DNA of 48,874 nucleotides, from the NCBI GenBank assembly GCA_002687015.1, contig NYZB01000231.1:1-48874 (forward strand), read 5' to 3'. Made by a program: the position numbers and the translations under genes. This DNA is from Deltaproteobacteria bacterium. GTDB lineage: Bacteria; Myxococcota_A; UBA9160; UBA6930. Every line of letters starts with the position of its first letter. The stretch's first letter is position 1. The notes beneath the pieces are model-generated. The model saw only the letters and a list, made by a program, of their open reading frames with translations. It had not been told where the DNA came from and did not search any database. Below, piece after piece: positions 11,649-21,246 of this stretch.

Positions 11649-12350
11649 ATGAAGCACTCCCTCCTCATCGGCCTCGTCGTCTCCACCCTTGCGGCCCTGG
11701 CGCTGGCGGAGGAGCCCAGCGCCTCGTGGGAGCCGATCCGCCAGGATCAGGGCATCACGGTGAGTCGACTGAACGGAGGCGCGGAGAGGCCCACCTTCCG
11801 CGGGACCGTGGTCCTCGAGGCCGAGCTCCTCGAGCTCCTGGCCGTGCTCAATGACGATGCGCGACGCCCCGAGTGGATGAGCCGGTGCCTCGAGTCGCGG
11901 GTGCTGGAAGAGCGGCCCGACGGCAGCTCGGTCGTCTACACGCTCACGGAGGGGAGCTGGCCCGTCTCCGATCGGGACGCGGTGACGGAGACGAGGCTCG
12001 ACCTCGATCTCGAGCGGGGACGCGCCCTGATCGAGCTTCGGGCGATCGAAAGCGACTTGATGCCGCCCGTGCGAGGCACGGTGCGCATGCCGCAGATGGA
12101 GGGCCACTACCTCCTCGAGACCGTGTCCCCGGGGCGCACCCGCGTGGAGTACCAGCTCTCCCTCGAGCTCGGCGGTCGGGTGCCGGGCTTCGTCGCCTCC
12201 TTCGTCGAAGAGGAGATGCCCTTCGACACCCTTCGGGCCCTGCGGAAGCAGGTGCTGGAGACACGCGGGCAGTACGCGACGAAGATGGAGACGATTCGCC
12301 TGCGACTGCCGAGCGTGGCGACGCCCCCGCCCGAGGGCTCAGGGTCGTAG
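11649..12350 (+). CDS. Secreted START/SRPBCC-like lipid-binding domain protein
   Basis: Signal peptide MKHSLLIGLVVSTLAALALA; START-like WEPIRQDQGITVSR, RDAVTETRLDLD, HYLLETVSPGRTRVEYQLSLELGG. Confidence 0.7.
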   Translation: MKHSLLIGLVVSTLAALALAEEPSASWEPIRQDQGITVSRLNGGAERPTFRGTVVLEAELLELLAVLNDDARRPEWMSRCLESRVLEERPDGSSVVYTLTEGSWPVSDRDAVTETRLDLDLERGRALIELRAIESDLMPPVRGTVRMPQMEGHYLLETVSPGRTRVEYQLSLELGGRVPGFVASFVEEEMPFDTLRALRKQVLETRGQYATKMETIRLRLPSVATPPPEGSGS

Positions 12351-12402
12351 CACCGGCCAGGCGCCACTGCCGCGGCGCCGACCCCGCCCTACCCTGACGT
12401 TC

Positions 12403-12972
12403 ATGTCGCAGGCCACGGTCGGGCGTCCGCGGGTTCCCAGGGAGCTGCACACGAGGCGTCTGGTCCTGAAGGGCCCGGACCCGAAGCTGGCCGAGCCCCT
12501 CCGGGCCGGCGTCCGGGACTCCTTCGAAGCCCTGCACCGCTGGATGGAGTGGGCTCGGGAGGTGCCGACCCTCGAAGAACAACGCGCGCATCTCGAGCTG
12601 ACGCGTGCCCAGAACGAGACAGGGGAGTCGGTCTCCTACTACTTCTTCCTGAAGGACGACGACACCTTCGTCGGTGCGGGCGGCTTCCCTCGCATCGATT
12701 GGGACGAGCTCTGCTTCGAGATCGGCTATTGGTGCCACACCGCTCACGAGGGCTGCGGCTATGTCTCCGAGGCCGTGCATGCCCTGACCGGACTCGCCTT
12801 CGAGCACCTGGGTGCGCGGCGGGTCGAGATCCGCATGAGCGAGGCCAACCAGAAGAGCTGGCGGGTCGCGGAGCGCTGCGGCTTCTCGTTCGAGCGGAGC
12901 TTCGACGACGAGATCACCGACCCCGACGGCACTCCCCGCCGGACACGGGTCTACGTGCGCAGCTCGCCCTGA
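12403..12972 (+). CDS. GNAT family N-acetyltransferase (RimJ/RimL-like)
   Basis: FEIGYWCHTAHEGCGYVSEAVHALTGLAFEHLGARRVEIRMSEANQKSWRVAERCGF. Confidence 0.9.
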   Translation: MSQATVGRPRVPRELHTRRLVLKGPDPKLAEPLRAGVRDSFEALHRWMEWAREVPTLEEQRAHLELTRAQNETGESVSYYFFLKDDDTFVGAGGFPRIDWDELCFEIGYWCHTAHEGCGYVSEAVHALTGLAFEHLGARRVEIRMSEANQKSWRVAERCGFSFERSFDDEITDPDGTPRRTRVYVRSSP

Positions 12973-13102
12973 GTGGGGCATCCGCCGCAGGCCCGAAACA
13001 GCCCGTCCCGGGCGCCCGCAGGGGCAGGAGCTGGCCCGCGCTACGCTCGCCCGGCTTCCGCTTCAGGAGTTCGTCCCCTGGGTGGGGCGCCGGGGAGATG
13101 AC

Positions 13103-14119
13103 ATGCGCGTGATGCTCACGGGCGCGACGGGGCTGACGGGCTTCCACACGGCGGTCGCCCTGATGCGGGCCGGGCACGAGCCCCGTTGCCTGGTGCGCAG
13201 TGAGGAGAAGCTGCGCCGCGCCTTCGCCGAGATGCCGGTGCCCGACTTCGTGGTGGGCGACATGACCGATCCTGCCTCGGTCGAGAAGGCCCTCACGGGT
13301 TGCGAGGCCGCCGTCCATGCGGCTGGCCTGGTCACGATCGAGGCCCGGCGTGGCGACGAGGTGATGGAAACGAACCTGCGCGGCACCGACCTCGTGGTGG
13401 GAGGCGCGATCGAACGAGGACTGCGCCACGTGGTCTACGTCTCCAGCCTGGGCGCGATCTTCGATCCCTGGGGCGGGAAGACCCGGGGAGACGGACCGAT
13501 CGTGCCCGCCTCGAACCCCTACAGCCTGTCGAAGGCGCGCTGCGAGGAAAGGGTGCGCGCGCTGCAGGATGGAGGAGCGCCGATCTCGATCGTCTACCCC
13601 AGCGCCATCCAGGGACCCGACGATCCGGGCCTCTCGGAGGCGAACCAGGGCATGGCCACCCTGCTCAAGACCGTCGTGCCGGTGACATCGGGCGGCTACG
13701 TCGTCGTCGATGCGCGGGACCTGGCCCAGGCCCTTGTGGCGCTACTCGACGCAGGGAGCGTGGGGCGTTTCATCGCGGCGGGCCATTTTCTCACCTGGCG
13801 GGAGCAGTGCGACCTGCTGGGCGAGCTCACGGGCAGGTCACCGAGGACACTGCCACTCCCCGGTTGGCTCTATCGGCTGCTCGGGCGAGCCGGAGACCTG
13901 CTCCGCCACGCGGTCTCCTTCGACTTCCCGATGACGCTGGAAGCGATGACCTTCATGACCCGCTTCCGCCCGATCGCGAGCTCGCCGGAGCTCTCCGAGC
14001 TGGGTGTCGGGTGGCGCCCCACGCGAGGGACCTATGAGGACACCCTCCGCTGGCTGCTGCGCGAGGGGCATCTGGACCCACAGCTCGCGCCCCGCCTCGC
14101 CGACCCTGCTTCCGGGTGA
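13103..14119 (+). CDS. NAD-dependent epimerase / dihydroflavonol reductase-like extended SDR
   Basis: MRVMLTGATGLTGFHTAVALMRAGHEPRCLVRS, VYVSSLGAI, NPYSLSKARCEERV. ATG at 13103. Confidence 0.87.
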   Translation: MRVMLTGATGLTGFHTAVALMRAGHEPRCLVRSEEKLRRAFAEMPVPDFVVGDMTDPASVEKALTGCEAAVHAAGLVTIEARRGDEVMETNLRGTDLVVGGAIERGLRHVVYVSSLGAIFDPWGGKTRGDGPIVPASNPYSLSKARCEERVRALQDGGAPISIVYPSAIQGPDDPGLSEANQGMATLLKTVVPVTSGGYVVVDARDLAQALVALLDAGSVGRFIAAGHFLTWREQCDLLGELTGRSPRTLPLPGWLYRLLGRAGDLLRHAVSFDFPMTLEAMTFMTRFRPIASSPELSELGVGWRPTRGTYEDTLRWLLREGHLDPQLAPRLADPASG

Positions 14120-14203
14120 AGCCGAGAAGCTGGATGGCGATGCACGAGGCCATCCGGGCCCTCGTCGACGGCTTCTGGGAGAGGCGATAGGATCCCCCGG
14201 TCC

Positions 14204-14221
14204 GCGGCCCTGGAGGGCCGC
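14204..14221. other. Hairpin GCGGCCC-TGGA-GGGCCGC between SDR and alcohol dehydrogenase
   Basis: 7-bp perfect inverted repeat in the intergenic space 14120-14253. Confidence 0.45.
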
Positions 14222-14253
14222 CCCTCCCCACTTATCGCGTCCACGGAGACACC

Positions 14254-15327
14254 ATGAAGGCCGCCATTCTCACCGCACTCAACGAACCCCTGCAGATCCG
14301 CGACGATGTCGGCCTGGCCGACCTCGGCCCCGGCGAGGTGCACCTCAAGATCGTGTCGAGCGGCGTGTGTCACTCGGACCTCTCCGCGCAGAACGGCACG
14401 ATTCCGGTCGCCACTCCCTGTGTTCTCGGTCACGAGGGCGCTGGCGTCATCCAGGAAGTCGGCCCGGGCGTGACCCAGGTCAAGGCTGGCGATCCCGTGA
14501 TCCTCTCCTTCACCCCGGCGTGCCGCGAGTGCAAGAACTGCCTGCGCGGTCAGTCCTACCTCTGCGACGCCATGGTCCCCATGATGATGACCCCGCACTT
14601 CGTGATCGATGGCAACCCGGTCAGCGGCATGACGGGATGCGGCACCTTCGCCGAGGAGATGATCGTCCCGGAGTCGGCCGTCGTGAAGGTGGACGACGAC
14701 ATCCCCCTCGACATCGTGAGCCTGATCGGCTGCGGTGTGACGACGGGCGTGGGCGCCTCGATCAACACCGCCAAGGTCACCCCCGGCAGCTCGGTGGTGG
14801 TCTTCGGCGCAGGCGGCGTCGGCATCTCTGCCATCCAGGGCGCGCGCATCGCCGGCGCGGCCGAGATCCTGGCGGTCGACCTCGTGGACTCGAAGCTGAA
14901 CATGGCCAAGCAGTTCGGCGCCACCCACGTCTGCAAGCCCGACGACTTCGAGGGCATGAACCTGCAGATCACGGGCGGCGAGGGCTTCGACTACGCGCTC
15001 GAGTGCATCGGCAATCCGGTCACGATCCGGGCCACCTACGACGCCGCCCGCCGCGGCGGAACGGCGGTGGTCGTCGGCGTCGGCCGCATGGACCAGAACA
15101 TCGAGTTCACGGCCTTCGAGCTCTTCTACGCCGACAAGAACCTGCGCGGCTCGATGTACGGCAGCTCCAACGTGCGGACCTTCATGCCCAAGCTGCTGCG
15201 CCTCTGGAAGGCCGGCAAGCTCGATCTCGAGAACATGATCAGCCGCCGCATCAAGATCGACGAGGTCAACGACGCCTTCCGCGCCATGCAGGAAGGCGAA
15301 GTGATCCGCTCCGTCATCAACTTCTAG
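14254..15327 (+). CDS. Zn-dependent alcohol dehydrogenase (MDR superfamily)
   Basis: GVCHSDLSAQNGTIPVATPCVLGHEGAGVI, structural Zn cysteines CRECKNCLRGQSYLC, VVFGAGGVGISAIQGA. Confidence 0.93.
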   Translation: MKAAILTALNEPLQIRDDVGLADLGPGEVHLKIVSSGVCHSDLSAQNGTIPVATPCVLGHEGAGVIQEVGPGVTQVKAGDPVILSFTPACRECKNCLRGQSYLCDAMVPMMMTPHFVIDGNPVSGMTGCGTFAEEMIVPESAVVKVDDDIPLDIVSLIGCGVTTGVGASINTAKVTPGSSVVVFGAGGVGISAIQGARIAGAAEILAVDLVDSKLNMAKQFGATHVCKPDDFEGMNLQITGGEGFDYALECIGNPVTIRATYDAARRGGTAVVVGVGRMDQNIEFTAFELFYADKNLRGSMYGSSNVRTFMPKLLRLWKAGKLDLENMISRRIKIDEVNDAFRAMQEGEVIRSVINF

Positions 15328-15339
15328 AACCCCACCCAC

Positions 15340-15380
15340 CGAACGCTGACAAAGGGGTCCGACCCCTTTGTCAGCGTTCG
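15340..15380. repeat. 41-bp perfect palindrome, family element 1
   Basis: CGAACGCTGACAAAGGGGTC-c-GACCCCTTTGTCAGCGTTCG: 20-bp perfect arms, 1-nt spacer; right arm contains the stop codon (15371-15373) of the minus-strand CoA ligase. Confidence 0.97.
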
Positions 15381-16975
15381 ACCTTGAAGCCGGCGGCAAT
15401 GCCGTCCCAGGTCTCGGGGGTCACGCCGCGTTCGCGGAGCTTGTACTTCTGGACCCGGTTGGTCGGCGTCTGGGGAAGCTCGTCCAGGAACTCGACGTAG
15501 CGCGGCACCATGAAGTAGGGCGCGTTGTCGTTGACGAAACGGCACAGCTCTTCGGGTGTGGCCTTCTCGCCGGGCTTGAGCACGACGCAGACCTTCATCT
15601 CCGCCTCGGCTTCGAGCTCGGCCGAGACCACCCCGTGAGCGGCCGATTGCTGCACCGCCGGATGCGCGTTGATCATCGCCTCCACGTGGAAGGAGGAGAT
15701 GTTCCGGCCCTTGTAGCGGATGAAGTCCTTCTTCCGGTCGACGAAGAAGTACTCGCCGTCTTCGTCCTTCCGCATGAGGTCGCCGGCGTGGTACCAGAGG
15801 TTGCGCCAGGCAGCGACGGTGGCCTCGGGGTTCTGCCAGTAGCCGTTGAAGAGCGCGAAGGGCTCGGTGGGCCGCAGGCAGAACTCCCCCGTCTCCCCGA
15901 TCGGAACCTCCTGATCCTGGTCGTCGAGGAGCTTGATCTCGAGGCCCGGGGCGGGTTCACCCAGGGAGTTGGGCTTGTAGGTGCCGCCCGGCCGCCGGGC
16001 CAGGGCGCTCATCGCCTCGCTCTGCCCGTAGCCCTGTGAGATCTCCTCGATCCCGAAGCGCTCCTTGAACTTCGGGATGATGTCCTCGGGCATCGGCACC
16101 ATGCCCGCCAGGCGCACGGGGTTGTCCTTGTCGTCGTCCCGCTCGGGCGCGTTCCACAGGAACATGTGCATGGCGCCCAGGGTGAAGACCATGGTCGCGC
16201 CGTAGTAGCGGGTCCGGTTCCAGAAATCGCTGGCCGAGAAGTGCGGGTCCATCGCGCAGGGTACGCCGGTGACCAGGGCCCGGAACACGTTCGCCACCCA
16301 GGCCGCCGTGTGATACATGGGCAGACAGCTGTAGATCACCTCACCCTCGCGCAGGCCCGAATTCATCGCCCCGTCCAGGGCCGCGCGGATCCACACGTTG
16401 TGGTTCTGGAGCACTCCCTTCGAGCGACCGGTGGTGCCCGAAGTCCACAGGATGCAGGTCGAATCGCCGTAGTGGAGATCGGTGTCATCGGGCTCCTCGC
16501 CCTCGAGCTCGAGAAAGGCCTCGAGAGGCTCGACGGGAACGGGAAGCTCCACCTCGGGCTTGCCGCGCACCAGGACCCGCTCGAAGGGCAGCTCCCCCAG
16601 CTCGGCCACGCGCGGCAGCAGGTCGGCGTCCGCTACCAGCACCCGGGCCTTGCCGTCCTCGAAGGTCTCGCGCAGCCACGGGCCTTTGTAGTCCGTATTG
16701 GTCGGTGTCCACAGGGCACCGAGCTTGTTGACGCCCAGAGCAGAGAACACGACGTCCGAGCCGCTGCCCATGAAGAAGCTGACTGTGTCGCCTCTCTTGA
16801 TTCCCATCTCGCGGAAGCCGCGGGCGAAGCCGTTGGCCAGCTCGTTGACGCGCCCGTAGCTGTAGTGGGTCTCCCCTTCGACCAGGTAGTCGTCGTCGGG
16901 GATCGCTTCTGCCTGCCGGCGAAGGGTGCGACCCAGGAGGCGATCGGCGTTGTCGTCGAGGTCGATCCAGTGCAT
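15371..16975 (-). CDS. Acyl-CoA synthetase (AMP-binding)
   Basis: CILWTSGTTGRSKGVLQNHN, QGYGQSEAMSAL, WYHAGDLMRKDEDGEYFFVDRKKDFIRYKGRNISSFHVE. ATG at 16975 (MHWIDLDD). Confidence 0.93.
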   Translation of the reverse strand: MHWIDLDDNADRLLGRTLRRQAEAIPDDDYLVEGETHYSYGRVNELANGFARGFREMGIKRGDTVSFFMGSGSDVVFSALGVNKLGALWTPTNTDYKGPWLRETFEDGKARVLVADADLLPRVAELGELPFERVLVRGKPEVELPVPVEPLEAFLELEGEEPDDTDLHYGDSTCILWTSGTTGRSKGVLQNHNVWIRAALDGAMNSGLREGEVIYSCLPMYHTAAWVANVFRALVTGVPCAMDPHFSASDFWNRTRYYGATMVFTLGAMHMFLWNAPERDDDKDNPVRLAGMVPMPEDIIPKFKERFGIEEISQGYGQSEAMSALARRPGGTYKPNSLGEPAPGLEIKLLDDQDQEVPIGETGEFCLRPTEPFALFNGYWQNPEATVAAWRNLWYHAGDLMRKDEDGEYFFVDRKKDFIRYKGRNISSFHVEAMINAHPAVQQSAAHGVVSAELEAEAEMKVCVVLKPGEKATPEELCRFVNDNAPYFMVPRYVEFLDELPQTPTNRVQKYKLRERGVTPETWDGIAAGFKVER

Positions 16976-17055
16976 CGGGTCTCCGCTAAATGAGGGGAGC
17001 CGAGACTCTATCTGAGGCACCATCGGTCCGCTGGAGCAGCAGGGGAGGCGGCCAG

Positions 17056-18552
17056 ATGCGTTTGATGCGGGGCTTGGCGACCGGGCTGGGCGGGCTCCTG
17101 CTGATTCTGGTGGCCCTGGCCGTGATCGGCCTGGGGCTTCGCTGGCTGCAGGTCCGCTTCTTCTACGAGCCCCTCGGCGGAGAGCGCAGTGAGCAGAAGC
17201 GGGCCTACCTGGACAGCCTCGCGCCCGTGGATCCCGAGCGCGCGCCCAACTTCGTGGTCGTGTTCTTCGACGATCTCGGCTGGGGCGATCTGTCGAGCTA
17301 CGGAAGCCAGCTGATCCGAACGCCGCGCATCGACCGGGCCGCCGCGGAAGGGCTGCGGATGACGGATTTCTACTCGGGCTCGCCGGTCTGCACCCCCTCG
17401 AGAGCCGCGCTCCTGACGGGGCGATACCCGGTTCGCTCCCACACGCACAACCACGTCTTCTTCGGCGAGTCCTCTCCGATCGCCACGCTTCGCAGGATCT
17501 TCGGCCTCGGCAACGAGCTCCCGAGGGACGAGGTCCTGCTGCCGGAGGTGCTGGGCGCCGCGGGCTACGCCACGGGCATGATCGGCAAGTGGCACCTGGG
17601 CGGTATCCCGGGGCACCTGCCCAATGACTTCGGCTTCGACAGCTACTACGGCGTACACACGAGCAACGACATGCAGCCTCTCCACGTCTACCGCAACGAC
17701 GGGATCGAGCTGCGCGACGAGACCCCTCGAATCAACATGGGCGCCTTCCGCGACGAGGACAGCGACGTGGAGATGAAGGGCGTCGACCAGCGCACCCTCA
17801 CCCGGCGCTACACCGACGAGGCCATCCGCTTCGTGGAGGAGAACCGGGATCGCCCCTTCTTCCTGTACTTCGCCCACACCTTTCCCCACGTGCCCCACTT
17901 CGCCGACCCCGAGCATGTGGGCGAATCGCCGGGTGGGATCTACGGCGACGTGGTCGAGGACCTGGACCGCAGCACCGGAGCCCTGCTCGACGCCATCGAG
18001 CGCCTGGGCCTGGCGGGGGACACCCTGGTGCTGATCACCAGCGACAACGGTGCGGACTACAACGGCAGCCCGGGCTTCCTGCGGGGCCGCAAGGGAAAGG
18101 TGCTCGAGGGAGGGCAGAAGGTCCCGATGATCGCGCACTGGCCCGGTCACGTGACTCCGGGGCGGGTGAGCGATGCGATGGCGATGAACATCGATCTCTT
18201 CCCGACCTTGCTCTCCTTGGCGGGTGTACCCCTACCGACGGATCGCGTGGTCGATGGACGGGACCTGAGCCGCCTCCTGACGGCTCCGGGTGAGGAGGCG
18301 AGCCCGCACGAGCTGCTCTTCTACTTCCCCGTGATCGGCGGGAGCGTCCCCGCCGCGGTGCGGAGCGCGCGCTTCAAGCTCCTGGCATCGACGGGAGACA
18401 CCGGGCGCGACAAGGCGTCTCTCACGGACGTGCATCGCGACCAGGAGAACCACAACCTGATCCGACGCTTCCCGGAGGAGGGCGCGCGGCTCTCCGAGGC
18501 CCTGGCCGCCTTCAGCGCGGAGCTGGTCGACAATCCCAGGGGTTGGCGCTGA
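17056..18552 (+). CDS. Sulfatase (formylglycine-dependent type), membrane-anchored
   Basis: N-terminal TM segment, PNFVVVFFDDLGWGDLSSYG, sulfatase signature CTPSRAALLTGRYP, GKWHLGG, SDNGADY. Confidence 0.93.
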   Translation: MRLMRGLATGLGGLLLILVALAVIGLGLRWLQVRFFYEPLGGERSEQKRAYLDSLAPVDPERAPNFVVVFFDDLGWGDLSSYGSQLIRTPRIDRAAAEGLRMTDFYSGSPVCTPSRAALLTGRYPVRSHTHNHVFFGESSPIATLRRIFGLGNELPRDEVLLPEVLGAAGYATGMIGKWHLGGIPGHLPNDFGFDSYYGVHTSNDMQPLHVYRNDGIELRDETPRINMGAFRDEDSDVEMKGVDQRTLTRRYTDEAIRFVEENRDRPFFLYFAHTFPHVPHFADPEHVGESPGGIYGDVVEDLDRSTGALLDAIERLGLAGDTLVLITSDNGADYNGSPGFLRGRKGKVLEGGQKVPMIAHWPGHVTPGRVSDAMAMNIDLFPTLLSLAGVPLPTDRVVDGRDLSRLLTAPGEEASPHELLFYFPVIGGSVPAAVRSARFKLLASTGDTGRDKASLTDVHRDQENHNLIRRFPEEGARLSEALAAFSAELVDNPRGWR

Positions 18553-19539
18553 TCAGCCGCGGGTGGCGGGAAGCACCTTCTCGGCCACGAGCTCGAGGCT
18601 GCGCCACGCGAGCTCCGGAGGAAGACCCCCCACCAGCGGCTGGAGCATCAGGGGCATGCCGCCCTTCACATGGGCAACCGCCTCGTCGACACCGAAGATG
18701 CGGTAGTTGCCGTTCTCCGCGCGAAGTTGGTCCACCGTCCGGGCTTCGGAGCCACTGGCAGTGCTCGCGTGGTCGCTGCCACTGTCCATCCACCCGCCGT
18801 AGGTCGCGGCGTCGTGCAGCATGTAGGGGCCGATCTCCTGCCATGCAGCGTCGACATCCTCGGCGACGTAGACACTGGTCGCCGTGTCCGGTGCCGGATT
18901 GATGAAGAACCCGGGTGTGGTGCCGAACTCCTTGCAGGCGTCCCGGTAGATCTGCTCGAGCTCGGGCGGACCACCCTGTCCGATCATCCCCATTCCGAGA
19001 CGGGCCGCTCGGCGGACCGCCGCGGTGGAGCCGCCGCCCATGAACAGGTTCGGCCCTGCCGGTGTCAGGGGCGTCGGCGTCACCTTGACGGGACGCCCCT
19101 CGTATTCGAAGGGCTCGCCCGTCCAGGCCCGCTTGATCGCCTCGAGACAGGCGTCCATGCGCTTGCCCCGCGTCTTCATCTCGCGACCGAACATCGCGTA
19201 CTCCTCGGCCCGGTAGCCGATCGCGCAGACGTAGGAGACGCGACCCCCCGACATGACGTCGAGCACGGCCATCTGCTCCGCGAGATCGATGGGGTCGTGC
19301 AGGGGAACCAGCAAGGCCGCGACCTGGATCCCCAGCGTGGTCGTCCGGCCCGCGATCCCCGAGGCCAACACGAAGGGTGCCGAGAGGTAGCCGTCCGGGG
19401 AGCCGTGGTGCTCGGATACGATCGCCATCAAGCAGCCCTGGGCTTCGCCCCAGGCCGCCATGTCGAGGGCGGCCGGGTAGAGATCTCGCGTGGGCGCACC
19501 ACTCTTCGGGGCCCGCATGTCGAAGCGCAACGTGAACAT
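18553..19539 (-). CDS. LLM class (luciferase-like) flavin-dependent oxidoreductase
   Basis: AIVSEHHGSPDGYLSAPFVLASGIAGRTTTLGI, LDVMSGGRVSYVCAIGYRAEEYAMFG. ATG at 19539. Confidence 0.9.
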   Translation of the reverse strand: MFTLRFDMRAPKSGAPTRDLYPAALDMAAWGEAQGCLMAIVSEHHGSPDGYLSAPFVLASGIAGRTTTLGIQVAALLVPLHDPIDLAEQMAVLDVMSGGRVSYVCAIGYRAEEYAMFGREMKTRGKRMDACLEAIKRAWTGEPFEYEGRPVKVTPTPLTPAGPNLFMGGGSTAAVRRAARLGMGMIGQGGPPELEQIYRDACKEFGTTPGFFINPAPDTATSVYVAEDVDAAWQEIGPYMLHDAATYGGWMDSGSDHASTASGSEARTVDQLRAENGNYRIFGVDEAVAHVKGGMPLMLQPLVGGLPPELAWRSLELVAEKVLPATRG

Positions 19540-19588
19540 GGTTCCTCGCTGGGAAATGGATCCGAAGTGGATACCACGAAAGACCATC

Positions 19589-19621
19589 GGCTCACAAAGG
19601 GGTCTGACCCCATGATGAGCC
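19589..19621. repeat. Palindromic family element 2 (imperfect)
   Basis: GGCTCAcaaaGGGGTC-t-GACCCCatgaTGAGCC: inner and outer stems pair, 4-nt internal mismatch; shares ACAAAGGGGTCnGACCCC with the other two elements and ends 1 nt from a stop codon (19623-19625). Confidence 0.85.
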
Positions 19622-19622
19622 A

Positions 19623-20123
19623 CTAGCGGTGGCGACCCGGGCGGCGCTTGCGTCGGCTCATGAGCTCGTCGATCACGCGAAGGCCCATGGGCTCCCAACG
19701 CCGGGCGAAGAGCGCGTCGGGCCGCGCATCCCGGATTCGCGCCAGCGCGAAGTCGGCATCCAGATCGTCGCGACAGGCCACGAAGTAGGCGAGCACCAGG
19801 GCGGTTCGGTCCCGGCCCATGCTGCAGTGGACCACGGTGGCTCGGCCCGCCTCGACCTGGGTTTCGAGAAAGGCCTGCGCCCCGGGGAGACGCTCGAGGC
19901 AGGTGGCCTCGGTGGCTTCGTTGGCTTCGTCGTCGGCCGGCAGCTCGACGAAGGCATGCTCGAGGCCGGCCGCCTCCAGGGCCTTTGCATCCACCTCTCG
20001 CGAGTCGAGCGAGAGCACCGCTCCGATGCCCGCCGCGGCCAGGGCCCCCGGATCCCAGGGTGCGCGATTGGGGCCGGGCCGTCCGGCGAGGAGGTCGGGG
20101 AGAATCCAGTAGAGGTGCCGCAC
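19623..20123 (-). CDS. Dual-specificity / tyrosine protein phosphatase
   Basis: Cx5R signature VVHCSMGRDRTALVLAYFVA. Confidence 0.85.
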   Translation of the reverse strand: MRHLYWILPDLLAGRPGPNRAPWDPGALAAAGIGAVLSLDSREVDAKALEAAGLEHAFVELPADDEANEATEATCLERLPGAQAFLETQVEAGRATVVHCSMGRDRTALVLAYFVACRDDLDADFALARIRDARPDALFARRWEPMGLRVIDELMSRRKRRPGRHR

Positions 20124-20153
20124 GGCTGCTCCGCTCGAGGGTTGGGCGCGAAG

Positions 20154-21231
20154 CTAGAGGACGCGGGCCACCACGGGTACGTGGAAGTCTCCTGGGACGG
20201 ATGGGGCACCACACCGCTGCGGGAACGAGACCCTCGAGGACCCGAATCACCAGGTCTTCCGCGAGCGGCGGATCCTCCACCGCACACAGGGCCGCCACCG
20301 TCACGGGACCCGCCGGGTGAGCGGGCGCGCGGAAGGCGCTCGCGGAGTAGCCGGGGCCTCCCCCGTTGTGACCCCAGACGAGGCCGAAGGGCGAGGCGGG
20401 ATCCCCCATCAGGCCCAGGCCGTAGCTCGGCTCCCGCCAGGGCGGCTGCGCCGAGCCGGCGGGCAGGAGCGCGGTCATCTCCGAGAGCGCCGCCGGCGAT
20501 ACCAGACGCCCGCCGGCGAGAGGATCGAAGAAGATCACCAGCTCGCCCGCCGTCGACCCGGCCGTGCCGTGGAGCACCCAGCCCGGCGCCATCGTGGCGC
20601 CGACGTCCCGCTCGGCGCCCTCCACCGAGAGTCGCCAGGAGCGGCCGGGCTCGAGCCCGGCATGGTCCGTTGGGCGGGTCAGCGCGTGCGTGTGCGACAG
20701 GCCGAGAGGCTGCGCGATCCGTTCTTCCACGAGCTGGGCAAAGCTGCGCCCGGTGACCGCTTCGGCGACCTCCCGTGCCAGGAGGAAGCCCGGGTTCGAG
20801 TAGGCGAACCGGCGGCCCGGCTCGCCGAGAAGCCCCCGCGTCCAGGTGTGCTGCCCGTATTCCTCGCGGGTCCAGGCGACACCCGGGTGACGCCTCAAGG
20901 CCTCGTGATAGGCCGGCAGGGGCCCGTAGTCCCGGAGCCCCGCGCGATGCTGGAGCACCTGGCGGAGCGTGCATCTTCCCGCGCCGGGAACCTCCGGATG
21001 CCACTGCTCGAGCTTCGAGTCCAGGGAGAGCCGATCCTCCTGGGCCAGCTGCAGGACGAGGGTCGCAATGAGGGACTTGGCGATGCTGTAGATCGGGAAG
21101 CGCCCGGGCTCTGCAAGAACGCCGAGCTCGACCTTTCGCTCCTCTGCGCCGACGCGCACGCACAGGGCGCCCGCTCCGCGGCCGGCGAGCGTGGCCTCCA
21201 GCAGCCCAGCGAGATCGATCCCTGCAAGCAA
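20154..21231 (-). CDS. Serine hydrolase (beta-lactamase class C family); 3' end uncertain, probable frameshift
   Basis: SxxK in FPIYSIAKSLIATLVLQL, YSNPGFLLAREVAEAVTG, GHNGGGPGYSASAF. The frame has no stop until 18553; a stop in another frame at 20154 is the plausible native end. Confidence 0.75.
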
Positions 21232-21246
21232 AGGGCGTGATCCGGT

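Noticed and set aside
15340-15380. Calling the palindromes simple intrinsic terminators
   Set aside because: No T-tract on either side, near-zero loop length and a conserved core shared between loci; termination remains possible but does not explain the family.
18553-21231. 892-aa ORF apparently fusing a serine hydrolase to an LLM oxidoreductase
   Set aside because: The intervening about 600 nt is low-complexity out-of-frame sequence over the phosphatase gene; LLM has its own ATG at 19539. Treated as a missing-stop/frameshift problem.
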